NCBI GenBank assembly: GCA_037974965.1
Contig: JBBPFI010000010.1
Coordinates: 1,116,001 to 1,180,000, forward strand
Length of the DNA stretch: 64,000 bases
Source of the DNA: Dacryopinax spathularia
Lineage: Eukaryota; Basidiomycota; Dacrymycetes; Dacrymycetales; Dacrymycetaceae
Direction: 5' to 3'
A program made the position numbers and the translations under genes. Each line of letters starts with the position of its first letter. Positions within the stretch are counted from its first letter, which is position 1. Under the pieces are notes generated by a model that did not search any database, was not told where the DNA came from, and saw nothing but the letters and a program-made list of their open reading frames with translations. Below, piece by piece: positions 11,813 through 22,346 of the stretch.

Positions 11813-13223
11813 CTACGACGAGAACAGGCTCTTGTACGCCTTCTTCTCCTTCTCGCGCTTCTGCCGCCTCCTCACATCCAGCTTCTCCTTCTCAGTCTTG
11901 ATCGCCGCGTCGTTCGGCACCTTCGCGGCCGCCTCCTTCAGGTCCTGCTCGGCGAGCTCATCGTCCCCAGTCGCGACGTACGCCAGCGCACGGCGGTAGA
12001 GGGCTTTGGCCTGATCGGCGGAGGAGACGTTCGGCTGGCTCAGCACACGCGTGGCGCTACTGATCGTCAGTTGACGCGAGGCGGGTGTGCCGACGCGAAC
12101 GCCGGTAAGGGCGATGTTGAGCAGGACGGGGACAAGGACGGTCGGCCAGGCGGATTTCACCTCCGGGGCGGCATCATCCGGCAGGACGGGATGTACGTCC
12201 AGGTAGCGAAGCGCCTCTGCAGAACGGTCAATATATGCACTGCATATACGCAGGAGGCAACTACGCACTCTGATACTTGTCTAACGCCTCATCGTACTTC
12301 CCAGCCTTGAACAGCTCGCCAGCGATGTTCTTCAGCTCAGTAGCGATCTCAAGCGCGACCTTCGGGTCCTGCACATCCTTCTCCGCCTCATCATCCGGGT
12401 AGTCCTCATAGTGATCCGCCGCGGCAGGACCAGCAACACTAACGATGGGCGCCTCGTCGCTTCCTGGCGAGAGCTCGCCGCATGCGGCGATGATGACGGG
12501 TGAGACTGGGACGTCGCCCGAGCTCGTCGGCGTGTTCTCGATCTTCCGCACAACGCTCTTCCCCTTGATCACTTCTCCGAAAACGACGTGCTTCCTGTCA
12601 TGACGTCAGCCCACGGCCCAGCAGGAAGAAGGAAGTCAGAAGCCGGGAAACGTACCCGTCAAGGTGCGGCGTCGGGGTGCAAGTGATGAAGAACTGCGAC
12701 CCGTTCGTGTTCGGCCCTGCGTTCGCCATGGACAGCAGGAAGGGTTTCTCGTGCTTGACGGGGAAAGCCTCGTCCTCGAATCGCTCGCCATAGATGGACT
12801 CGCCGCCGGTACCTACAACCGACGCGTCAGCTACGAGCAGGGTAGAAACGAGCGCATATACGTACCGTTGCCCGCGGTAAAGTCACCTTAAACATCTGCG
12901 TGAGTCTTGAACATTGCCATACTGACATAAAGGAGCGAACATACCACCCTGGACCATGAACCTACACGTGAAGCATTGCGGTCAGTTACGTCGCCTCCGG
13001 AATCCAGCGAAAGGCTCGGAGCTCACCCTTTGATGACGCGGTGGAAGCCGCAGCCAGCGTAGTGCAATGGCTTGCCCGACTGCCCTATCCCCTTCTCGCC
13101 TGTGCAGAGAGCCCGGAAGTTCTCTGCTGTCTTGGGGACGAGGTCGGAGTAGAGCTCGAATATGATCCTCCCGGCTGGTTGTCCACCGATGGTGATGTCA
13201 AAGTAGCAGCGTGGACGAGCCAT
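11813..13223 (-). CDS. CPR6: Cyclophilin-40 (peptidyl-prolyl isomerase D, Hsp90 co-chaperone)
   Basis: Six exons on the minus strand, read from 13223: 13223-13027, 12961-12945 (17 nt), 12886-12866 (21 nt), 12812-12656, 12594-12269 and 12216-11813. They join in phase to 373 residues, close to yeast Cpr6 (371). The cyclophilin domain fills residues 1 to about 175, with the catalytic landmarks [43 protein letters not shown] and [13 protein letters not shown] linker leads to a TPR domain (about 210-350; [17 protein letters not shown] and [19 protein letters not shown]) that binds the Hsp90 MEEVD tail. The C-terminus is basic ([19 protein letters not shown]). The two micro-exons are needed to rebuild the conserved GGDF motif. 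Cytosolic protein folding and steroid-receptor-type chaperone work is the known family role. Confidence 0.95.
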
Positions 13224-13868
13224 TATGCGTCGTTGAGAGTCGTTCGTCGTGTCAATTGAGAGCTAGTTGAGCAAGTAGAGATAAGGGTAGAGGTAGAGGT
13301 ATAAGAGAGTCAGATGTTCGTTGGTTGACAAGGTGATGTTAAGCCGAAAAGGTGCGAATGAGCGGCGAGCGGTGTTTAGTGGATGAGGGTGTATGCGCCG
13401 TAGACGGAAACGACCAGAAAGAAAGGACGGCACGCCGAGGTAATAGGGTCGTGCCGTGAACCATACAAACCCCTACAAACGATTTGGGGTCAGCATCGCC
13501 ACCGAGAAGTCAAAGAAGGTTGTGTTCTGTCTACCATCTCTTCACCGTATCCAAGCTGCATTGACACTCATCAGCTAATCCAGTCTGCCACGCCAATCTC
13601 TACGACACTTTTACATAAGACGTGAGAATGCGGATTAGGTACCCCGCTTGTATGTTGGCACAGGAAGGCGGCTAGCTCTCCCTAGCCCTGCCAGCCTGGA
13701 ATCATTGCATGTGCTCCTGGTCTGTTGAGCAGTCGTGCACGCAATCCTTACTATTACTCCTTAAGCGTCCAGACTGAAACTTCTTGCTCTCACAGCCTTC
13801 ACTCCGACGTTGCGCTGTCATTACGTGTAAGGTTCAGAGTCCGAGGGGATTGAGATCAAGGGGGAGGC
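13224..13868. other. Cyclophilin promoter region up to the large element
   Basis: Presumed promoter of the minus-strand cyclophilin gene. No ORF with family resemblance. It ends where the terminal repeat of the 32.9 kb element begins. Confidence 0.45.
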
Positions 13869-13889
13869 GCCATCAGTAAATACCTCCGT
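13869..13889 (+). repeat. Left terminal inverted repeat
   Basis: GCCATCAGTAAATACCTCCG; 12 bases match exactly the complement of 46716-46727, and after a two-base mismatch CCTCC matches again. About 18 of 21 positions agree. Confidence 0.6.
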
Positions 13890-14046
13890 GGCTTTATAGC
13901 CCTATGGTGGCTATGTAGAAGCCATAGCATCCATTGCATCGTCCCGCACTGGATAGCTGGACATAGGGACCAGCGGACCTATACACGCGCGCGCTAGGCT
14001 ACATAGACCCCGGTTTTCTATGAGTGCTATGACCCGAAATAGGGCT
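13890..14046. repeat. Left subterminal CTATG/CATAG-rich block
   Basis: About ten copies of CTATG, CATAG or near variants in both orientations within 157 bases (for example CCTATGGTGGCTATGTAG and GGCTACATAG). Such clusters are known as transposase-binding sites in CACTA-type ends; that role here is inference. Confidence 0.5.
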
Positions 14047-14417
14047 TTTCAATTGCAGAGGGCCCGTCCTTATTCTGCACGGTGTGAAAAGACGTCTGCC
14101 CAGGAAGCAGGGCGGCCTGGTCGGACGCCCTGAATGAAGTGGAAGGCTGGTGGGGCAGCGGATTAACTTGGGGGGACTGCCAGTGCGATCATGGAGCCTG
14201 AGGGTACTACTAGTACCAGCGAGAGATCCGTATCTTTCGGTGCGCCCAGCCCTTCAGCCAGATAAGTCAGATTTCCTCACCAAGTACCCTCAAAGACGTC
14301 GTTACACCCTAGGTGATCGAGCTCGTGATGTTCCGCGTACCAGGGAGTATGCGGCATATAATGACCTCGTTCGTAGATACGAAACTCAACATGGACGCCC
14401 TAGACTATATCCATTGA

Positions 14418-16571
14418 TCACACTCGCCGAAGGCTTCCTCCGGCGCGGCGGAGTTCAAGATTGGAGGTGTTACCTGGTCTCTCGCGCAAGGCGTCGTCGA
14501 GAAGATAATCCCCGCGATCGCAAGCACGATTGCGATCGCCCGAGCCGTCGTACCAGGCGTTCAAGACCAGGATTGTTACGAGCTGTGCGCCGCATCTGAG
14601 CAACCATTCTGTGCTGATTGGCGCGGCCAGGGTTCCAGCGTCCATGTTTGAGCACGATACATGGCGGGACTCGAGTGTCCTGTTCGTGCGGAAGAAACTG
14701 TCGATATGCCTGTCAAGAAGAGGTGGACGTTTCAGAGGCTGATAGAGCCGTTGAGGGAGATGCAGGCTACGCGTCCTTTCCCTCCTTGAACTACGTGCTT
14801 CGCTGATATGCGTGAGAGACAAGTGAACCAGCCGAGCTGTCGATCGAAGGCAGTAACCCGTACCTCCAGGCTCAGCCACACAGCTCGGAAAGTTCGGCCA
14901 AATCTCGAAAAGACGCTGAGTGAGCTGGTAAAAGGACAACGAGGCGCGCTTACATGCAGTAGGTAATAGAGGGTTGCGAGACGTTTGTATGAATAGATCA
15001 ATGATACCAGTTGTACATCCTGAAAACGGTATCATGCTAAGTGAATAGGCACCTATGGATGTGGGGAAATGGTGTCCACAAGGAAAGAGCAACTGTGTAC
15101 GGTCGAAGTGATTGGCGGCAAAGCGTATTCAAGAAAAATCAGACATGCCCGCGTTCGGCGCACATGACTCAGAGCGGCTATTTCGATATACGTACCCAAT
15201 AAAGAACACGACCGTCGTCGCCATCGTGTGACGTTTCCATAGTACAAGCGCAGGCGGTGTCAGCTTTTCGGTAGAACGAGTGCAAAGACTCACATCGGCG
15301 TTCCCTTGCCCGCCCCCTCAAACGACTCCCCGGCACACCCTCACGATCTCCTCGAGCCATATCCTGCCCATTATGGAACAGACACGAGGGATTATGGGTA
15401 TGTCTTCCTTCTGCTTGCCAGGGCGACGACGTTTCCTCCCATCTGTGCTGCTCTGGCGCGGGCTTCTCGTTGGGCACGGGGTGGGCCTGATCGAGAGAGG
15501 TGCGTAGCCCGAGTACCTTCATGCAATGAGAGCCGGATACTGCTAGGAAATATTGTCCACCAACAGCCTGAGATGTTTCCTCAGGCACTGGAGTGGGAAC
15601 TTGGGCGCAATAAAGAAGAGACGGAGGTTGGCGTGCAGAGGTGCTTGCCCGTTGATGAGGTCTTCTATGGTGGGGTTTGGGGCGTTCAGGTCGTAGGCAG
15701 CAATCGAGACTGCGACGCCGAATTAGGACACATAAACAAATTCTAGATTGAACATGGTCTGTTGAACCTCCAGCGACTGGTTAACATATCCGTTGGCGTT
15801 AGCGGCACAAGCCGCTCCGACAGCCCAGTATTTAGGACAGATCAGCCCAACCTGCCTTCAGCTGGTCCATCCTGTGTGCCCCACGCCTCGTAGTTGTCGT
15901 TCAGCCTCTTCGCGAGCTGGGCCGACGACGGCGAAGGTCGGAGAACATGCTGTCGGAGGAGCTTGGGAAGAAACGCTTGTCCTTTTCTGGGATTGAGGTT
16001 GCACGTAGCACGCGGGCTGTTGTGGCTGGGACAGGGAAGAGAAAGGGGACGCGTCAACTTCTACGTATGCTAGAGGCCTAGTCAGCGACGGACAAAGGTG
16101 GTGGAGCGAATATGGAACTCACAAGCCCGTATTCCGATTAACTCAATGATCAGCCCCTTGTACGGTCAATTCCGAATGAAGCAGGGTAATCGCATGTCTT
16201 CCTATCCACAATAACGAGCGAATACAGTACTGTCTCAGTAGCAAAAGGGGGAGAGATATCGGTCAGCCCAGCTTGTCCCACCCGAGGGAGTAGATCGCTC
16301 AGACGCTTGGAGGATTTGCCTTCCCTATGATCCGGGGAGACAGCCGGGACGCTTATTGGACTGTCCCGAGCGCTTGCGCAGAGTACATAGATCGAGTATG
16401 GTCTTCATGTTCTCTCACGTAAGATCTTTTGACACGCGGCTTAGAGGAGGGAAGGCAGGACGTACTAGGAAAGCCTCGATTGCATGTATTCCCCATCTCC
16501 AGGCGAAGGACTCCTTCCTCGAGCGGTTGGAACTCGCGTTCTAGCTGGCTAATAGTGAGATCGTTACGCAT
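14418..16571 (-). pseudogene. Decayed or unresolved minus-strand gene
   Basis: Several minus-strand frames look like protein but do not join cleanly. Reading from 16571: a piece starting MRNDLTISQLEREFQPLEEG; then a piece around 16000-15850 with KLLRQHVLRPSPSSAQLAKR followed by LNDNYEAWGTQDGPAEG; then about 15740-15560 with VAAYDLNAPNPTIEDLINGQ and APLHANLRLFFIAPKFPLQC; then 15250-15060 with LYYGNVTRWRRRSCSLLGTY. Stops and frame changes between them are more than I can explain with introns. The order and style suggest one helical basidiomycete protein of about 600 residues. I do not recognise the family. The bounds are approximate and the 14.4-15.0 kb part is weakest. Confidence 0.3.
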
Positions 16572-16910
16572 CCCTCACTCCTCCAGCGTCCATTGACAAA
16601 GGATGACCCGGCGCAATAAGGTATACGAATGTATGTCACTGCATGAAGAACGTCGCTTGATCTGGGCTGTCCCGACGGGAGGACGTTTGAAGTCAGGAGG
16701 ACAGGTTGGGGGACCTACCGGCGAGGGATCTCTATCCTCTGGATTGGAGACGACAGAGGTATACGATGATATGCGTTTGCGAGGATAATGAACGTTGAGA
16801 CTCAGAAGGGCAGCGGACCCTGAATGCGGTGATCCCGGATGCAAGTCAGTATTGGCGATGATAAGTATCATGTTGATCATGATCGTCCTCCTGCGAGGAG
16901 CCTCTCTGCC

Positions 16911-19900
16911 ATGCCCACCTGCGTTGGCTGCGATCGCGCGTTCTCGAGCTGGGCTTCTTTGATGCAGCATGCAACCCAACGGAGATCTACACCTTGTTTC
17001 GTGCGATACCGGGAAACTCTATGCTCAGACGACCTCACCGTGATTGCGGACACGAATATTTTTGCTGCAGGAGGCCAGAACGCAGTTGAGGATACAATCT
17101 TGGTTGACGGATCAAGCGTCTTGAACATCATGGACGCCTACCGTCACTCCCCAGTACCTGTCGACTCTGTCGACGATTCGGATACACCAACTTTCCGAGA
17201 ACACAATTCTCCCCCCCAACACCGATATCCCAGCGGATACCTGCAGGAAGTGTATGGCAAGCTCCATCACATTCGGCAGTACGCCATACCGGCTGGAGTA
17301 CCGCTCGCTCGAGACCGCCAGTCGGATCCAAGGGGTCAGGCCCGCGCAGTCCCCAATGGTAACATCTGGCATCCATTCGAGTCCTCGGTCGACTTCCATG
17401 TGGCTCAATGGCTGAAGGCTGAGTCCATCAGTAAGGCTGCTGCAGACCGATTTCTTACCTCTGATGTGAGTCATGAGCATGCTGCTGAGTTATCAAATCG
17501 CTCAAGGCGCGCAGGTGGTTGACATGCTGGGACTCTCGTTCAGAACTATGGATCAGCTGAATCAGAAAATTGACAACGAGCTTCCAGTCCCCCGCTTGTA
17601 TTGGCACCAAGCTGAGATCCCGCTGCAAAATACGCACCACGTCTCAATCTTCTGGTACAGGAGCATTATGGACGCCATACGTATGCTCTGGGGTGACCCT
17701 CGGTTTGCCAATCAACTGCACTTCGTTCCCGAGATGCATTTCGCCGACGCCGACGAAAACGTAAGGCTCTACTCGGAGCTTTGGACGGGAAACTGGTGGC
17801 ACCGGGTACAGGTTGGTCTCGAGAGGTCTGTGAGGCAAAACTACATACTGATCATGATCGGCCTGACAGGGTCAGCTTCCTGCCGGTGCAACGCTCGTAC
17901 CTTATATTCTGGCAACGGACAAGACCCAACTTACGCAATTTTCCGGAAATCGGCAAGGTTATCCGGTTTATATGACGATCGGGAACCTTCCGATAGCAAT
18001 TCGTAAGACCATTTCGATGGGGGCAACCGTTGTTGTAGGGTATTTGCCCACCGACACCTTCGATAACTTGGGTCTCAGCGAGGAAGGCGCTAAAGTGGCA
18101 CGGCAACGCCTCTTCCATTTCTGTATGGGAAGACTGCTGGAGGGTACGAAGCTTGCAGGCTCCGAAGGGATCGACCTGGTATCCGGAGACGGTCTAACGA
18201 GGCGCTGTTATCCCGTTTTGGCCGGCTTCTCAGGCGATTATCCGGAACAATGCCTAGTTACATGCACTCGACATCGCCGCTGTCCCATCGGAGATATTGC
18301 TTGGAAGGAAATGGGTATGGAGCTCACGGGCAAAGAAGATGTCTACGTCAATCGCTGCACCGTTGACTGCAAGCCCCGGAAGCAGCAAGTTACTGTCGAC
18401 ATCTTGAGAGGGCACGTGGTGACCGCGTCAAACGATGACATCGTCGATACTACTCTGGTCGCCGAACCATCGTTGCAGAATGACTCGGTCCTCCTGCCTA
18501 CAAATGGTCATCCTGAACGTCCTCCTGTACAACTCGTCGCAAATCCAGCCACACACACCCTCACTGGGGCGCTGCGTTCGTATAACGCCGTCACCCGAGC
18601 TCTCTCTCTTGCTGCCGTCCCTGAGCCTCTGTTTGCAGACCTTCCGCATGCCGAAATCCATTCTTCCATATGGCCTGATCCTCTGCATCAACTGCTAGAG
18701 GGGGTTGTCAAGCACCTCATGTCATGGGTGAAGACGGTAATAGGAAAGAGGGACATCGATCGTTGTTTCAGGGCCGTCCCGCCTACACATGGTGCACAAA
18801 CGTACAGTGGAGGCTTCCCTGACTACCCTCGCCTCACTGGGGGTGAGGTTAAAAACCTCATCCGTGTCCTCCCAGGTGCCGTATGCGGATCTGTCACGTT
18901 ACGGAACAAGGGCGACGACGGGGCGCACGTAATGAAGGTTGTCTGCGCCCTTGTGGACTTCTATTACGCTGCATGTCTGCCTGTACACTCAGACCGCACA
19001 CTTCCTTTACTGCGGAAGGCGCTGCTGGCTTTCCACAAAAACAAGCATGGACTCACGAACTTGGGAATTCGAAGCGACAAAGGCCTGTCGGAGGATGGTA
19101 ATCGTGAGTCGTACACAAAACTCGCCAATGGTCACTATAACTCTCCGCAGAGAATCCGTTCTGTATACCGAAGTTACATTCGCTGGTCCATTATGTCTGG
19201 CACATTGTGGAGGGTGGATCACTAGATGGGCGAACTACCGAGCTCAGCGAACGTCTCCACATCGATCTTACCAAGCGTCCTTTTCGGAGCAGCAGTCGAC
19301 GGAAAGATACGGCAACCCAGGAAATGGCATTGTGGGTGTGCCGACACGAGACCCTGCAAGGATTCCGAGCGCTGGTCCATTGGCGAAGAGGCGGTGAGCG
19401 GAAGAAACCTCTTCTCCTTCAACGGGAATACTAAATTCCCCTTAGAACCGCCTCAGTCAACCACCGGGCAGAACACACAGCAGGATTATGTTACGCCAAT
19501 GACCAGTTATCGTCTAGCTAAAAATCCCACTTATCAGCGAGTATCCCTGGAGAACATCGTGGACCCACAGGGCTGGGCATGCCTGGACTTCTTTTCTGCT
19601 TTGAGACAGTATGCTCTCAGACGTGCTAGAGATCGCGGACACTCTCCTCCTGCCACAGCCGCAAACATCGCCCCTCACTTGATAGGACCCATATCGGTGT
19701 GGGCTCAGGCAACGGTCGAGACAGTGACGGGGGCTCGAAAGCATGCCTCCACCGTTCACGCATCGGTTTCTCGCAGTAAAGCGGAATCGCGCTTAGTCAA
19801 GGATCACGCGGCTCGCTTCGATACGGTGCTTACTGACGGACAGTCTGGATCGTTAAGTGAGTGCCATGAGTGATCCTGCATTTTCACCCTTGACGACGTC

Positions 19901-20263
19901 ATAGGTGTTGACGACTTCGGTGTGGCGCGAGTGCGGCTAATCTTCAAACTCACCACCCCACTGGGTTGCTCCGCCCTGTACCAAGGCTGGGAAGAACCAC
20001 TCGTATATGTTGAATGGTACGGCGTAGATGCTACTGTCTCTCACCCCTCTGGCTTTCCGCTCTATTGCCGACAACTCACGGGACGCGGTGGTTGCCTGGC
20101 AAGTATACTACCCCTCAGCGCCATCCGCCGCACTTGCATGTTACAAGCGGCCGAAATTGACAGTGTAGACTTGGCAGGAGAGGAAATATTGGATGAATGC
20201 CGGTACTTCTTCTTAAACAAGTACCTGGATCTTGACATGTTCTTGTTTTCTACCAAAGTATAA
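16911..20263 (+). CDS. Plavaka-type (CACTA-like) DNA transposase
   Basis: Six exons (16911-17465, 17515-17811, 17870-19103, 19151-19393, 19446-19856, 19905-20263) join in phase to 1032 residues without an internal stop. The N-terminus is a C2H2-like finger (MPTCVGCDRAFSSWASLMQH). Plavaka landmarks follow in order: LPAGATLVPYILATDKTQL (first Asp), GYPVYMTIGNLPIAIRK, SSIWPDPLHQLLEGVVKHLM (second Asp region), the DIDRCFRAVPPTHG block, ACLPVHSDRTLPLLRKALLA-FHKNK and, after an intron, FCIPKLHSLVHYVW with SERLHIDLTK (likely acidic Glu). It would cut and paste DNA in the nucleus. The third acceptor choice (17870) is the least certain join. The frame seems whole, so the gene may be active or only recently inserted. 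Confidence 0.85.
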
Positions 20264-20354
20264 CTCACGCATGTGCTCTCCTGCGGTTCCGTCTCCCCTC
20301 TAGATCTGTGCTCCCGACGTCACGCAACGCCATTGGACCATCGTGCCTCCAACT

Positions 20355-20605
20355 TCTCCCCTCCCGCTTCGCCCCTCTGCCTTTCTCGCCCCCCGTCTCC
20401 CTCGCCCTCCCGCTTTCTCGCCCCTCCCGGCTTCTCGTCGTCCTGCTTATCGTCCCTCCCGTTTTCTTCCCCTCCGTCTTTCCCGCCCTTCGTCTTCCTC
20501 CGTCCAGCCCTCTCCCGTCCAGCTCTATCGTCCTCCCGCTTTATCCGCCCTCCCGCTTTATCCGCCCTCCCGCTTTCTTGCCCGTTCCAGCTTTCCTGCC
20601 CGTTC
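20355..20605 (+). repeat. Pyrimidine-rich degenerate tract
   Basis: The plus strand is almost all C and T with recurring CCCTCCCGCTTT-like words (for example CCTCCCGCTTTATCCGCCCT twice around 20532-20575). The word is the complement of the purine unit found at 21071-21760. Confidence 0.8.
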
Positions 20606-20726
20606 CACCCTGATGTCCTTGGCACTGAGTTTGCAGATGGCCTCAATGGCCGGTGTACACGGCTGCACCATCCTTCTTCCTACCCCGAAGCCCACAACCT
20701 ACAATGGTTGGGATAAAAGGTGCGTG

Positions 20727-20957
20727 GCTAGAGGCTGGACGGAGGGTGCGTGCCAATGGCCAAATGGAACAGCATAGGACTGACAGGCGTTTCAGAATCG
20801 GATGTCGCATGCGCAAGATCCTAGCATCGATGCGGCCTGTCGTAAACTTATCGCGATAACGTGTCCCCCATTCATCCCATCCATCCAATGTCGTGCATCG
20901 TTGAAGAGCGTTCTTCCTAGTCACACAGCTCGTAAAAATCCTCATAGATTCTCACAG
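20727..20957 (+). repeat. 231-bp diverged inverted repeat, copy 1
   Basis: Runs from GCTAGAGGCTGGA to AGATTCTCACAG and is the complement of 33482-33714 with roughly 90% identity by eye (scattered substitutions and small indels). It ends seven bases before the left long arm begins. No coding potential seen. Confidence 0.8.
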
Positions 20958-21070
20958 AACGCTCCTTGGCTTAATCAATGGGCTGAAACTGCTCCATAAT
21001 GCACGTTCTTGTGAATGCCTTCCTCGTCGGCTCACCACCTCTGTATATGTCCCATGAAGACCTCCAGAGC

Positions 21071-21760
21071 GACGAAAAAGCGGGAGGGAGAGGAGAGCGG
21101 GAGGGAGAGAAAGCGGGGGGGGGGGAGAAAGCGGGAGGGGAGAAAGCGGGAGGGAGAGGAAAGCGGGAGGGAGAAGAAAGTGGGAGGGAGAAGAAAGCGG
21201 GAGGGAGAGGAAAGCGGGAGGGAGAAGAAAGCGGGAGGGAGAGGAAAGCGGGAGGGAGAGAAAGGGGGAGGGAGAGGAAAGCGGGAGGGAGAGAAAGGGG
21301 GAGGGAGAGGAAAGCGGGAGGGAGAGAAAGTGGGAGGGAGAGGAAAGCGGGAGGGAGAAGAAAGCGGGAGGGAGAGGAGAGCGGGAGGGAGAGAAAGCGG
21401 GAGGGAGAGAAAGTGGGAGGGAGAGAAAGCGGGGGGGGGGGAGAAAGCGGGAGGGGAGAAAGCGGGAGGGAGAAGAAAGCGGGAGGGAGAGGAAAGCGGG
21501 AGGGAGAAGAAAGGGGGAGGGAGAGGAAAGCGGGAGGGAGAGAAAGGGGGAGGGAGAGGAAAGCGGGAGGGAGAGAAAGTGGGAGGGAGAGAAAGTGGGA
21601 GGGAGAGACAGCGGGAGGGAGAGAAAGTGGGAGGGAGAGACAGCGGGAGGGAGAGAAAGTGGGAGGGAGAGACAGCGGGAGGGAGAGGAAAGCGGGAGGG
21701 AGAGGAGAGGGGGGGGAAGAGGAAAGCGGCGGAGAGGAAAGCGGAGGAGAGAATGTCCGG
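21071..21760 (+). repeat. Purine minisatellite, long allele (left arm)
   Basis: About forty tandem 16-17 nt units of the type GGGAGGGAGAGAAAGC, GGGAGGGAGAGGAAAGC and GGGAGGGAGAAGAAAGC. Open frames of up to 270 codons run through it only because purine codons contain few stops; they are not genes. The tract is about 148 bp longer than its partner in the right arm, the one clear difference between the arms. Confidence 0.9.
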
Positions 21761-22346
21761 ACTACAGTGCTAGGTTCATATCGCAGCGTAATGCTTGCTC
21801 CCTATAGTTGAATAATCCTGCTTGTTCTGTCAACAATGACGACGCATCCTTCATCCGCGAGAGCGAGCTTGCAAGGAGCACGAAGCAGAGCATAGTGATA
21901 CGAAAAAAGCATAGCAGTTCGGTGAGGTGCAGCGGTCATGTCTAACAATGTCACATTTTATGTTCAGGGTACGTATCCCCCAATCTGCTAGACTACTGTA
22001 CAACAGCGTACGATGCGATGAGGATCGGAAAGCGTATCGTGATCTTAGCGTCCTGCGGCGTTTTGTAACAGCGTGTCTACTTTACTGCGACGGTGGTGGA
22101 TGAGAAGAGAAACGGAAATTGTTATCGTAATCGTGGCGGTCGTGGGCGATCTAATGATTTGAATCATAGCGGTCGTAATTGTGGTTGTAGAGCGGGAGAA
22201 TCTTGCGAGTCGTACTGCCAGGTGCAGCATAAGAGTGTAGTGTCCATAATATACAGGTCAGGTAGTAGCGATAGAGCAGAACTTGCTGGACGTCCGGCTG
22301 TGTGGGGTTTGCATGCGTCCCATCACAGGATAGGCTCTTGTTTGTC

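Noticed and set aside
21071-21760. CRISPR-like array
   Set aside because: Units are contiguous tandem purines without spacers, and the organism is a fungus.
21000-21811. Open frames of 252-270 codons (and 208-214 on the other arm) through the purine tract
   Set aside because: Translation is only Gly, Arg, Glu and Lys repeats caused by the tandem purine unit; no start context or non-repeat domain.
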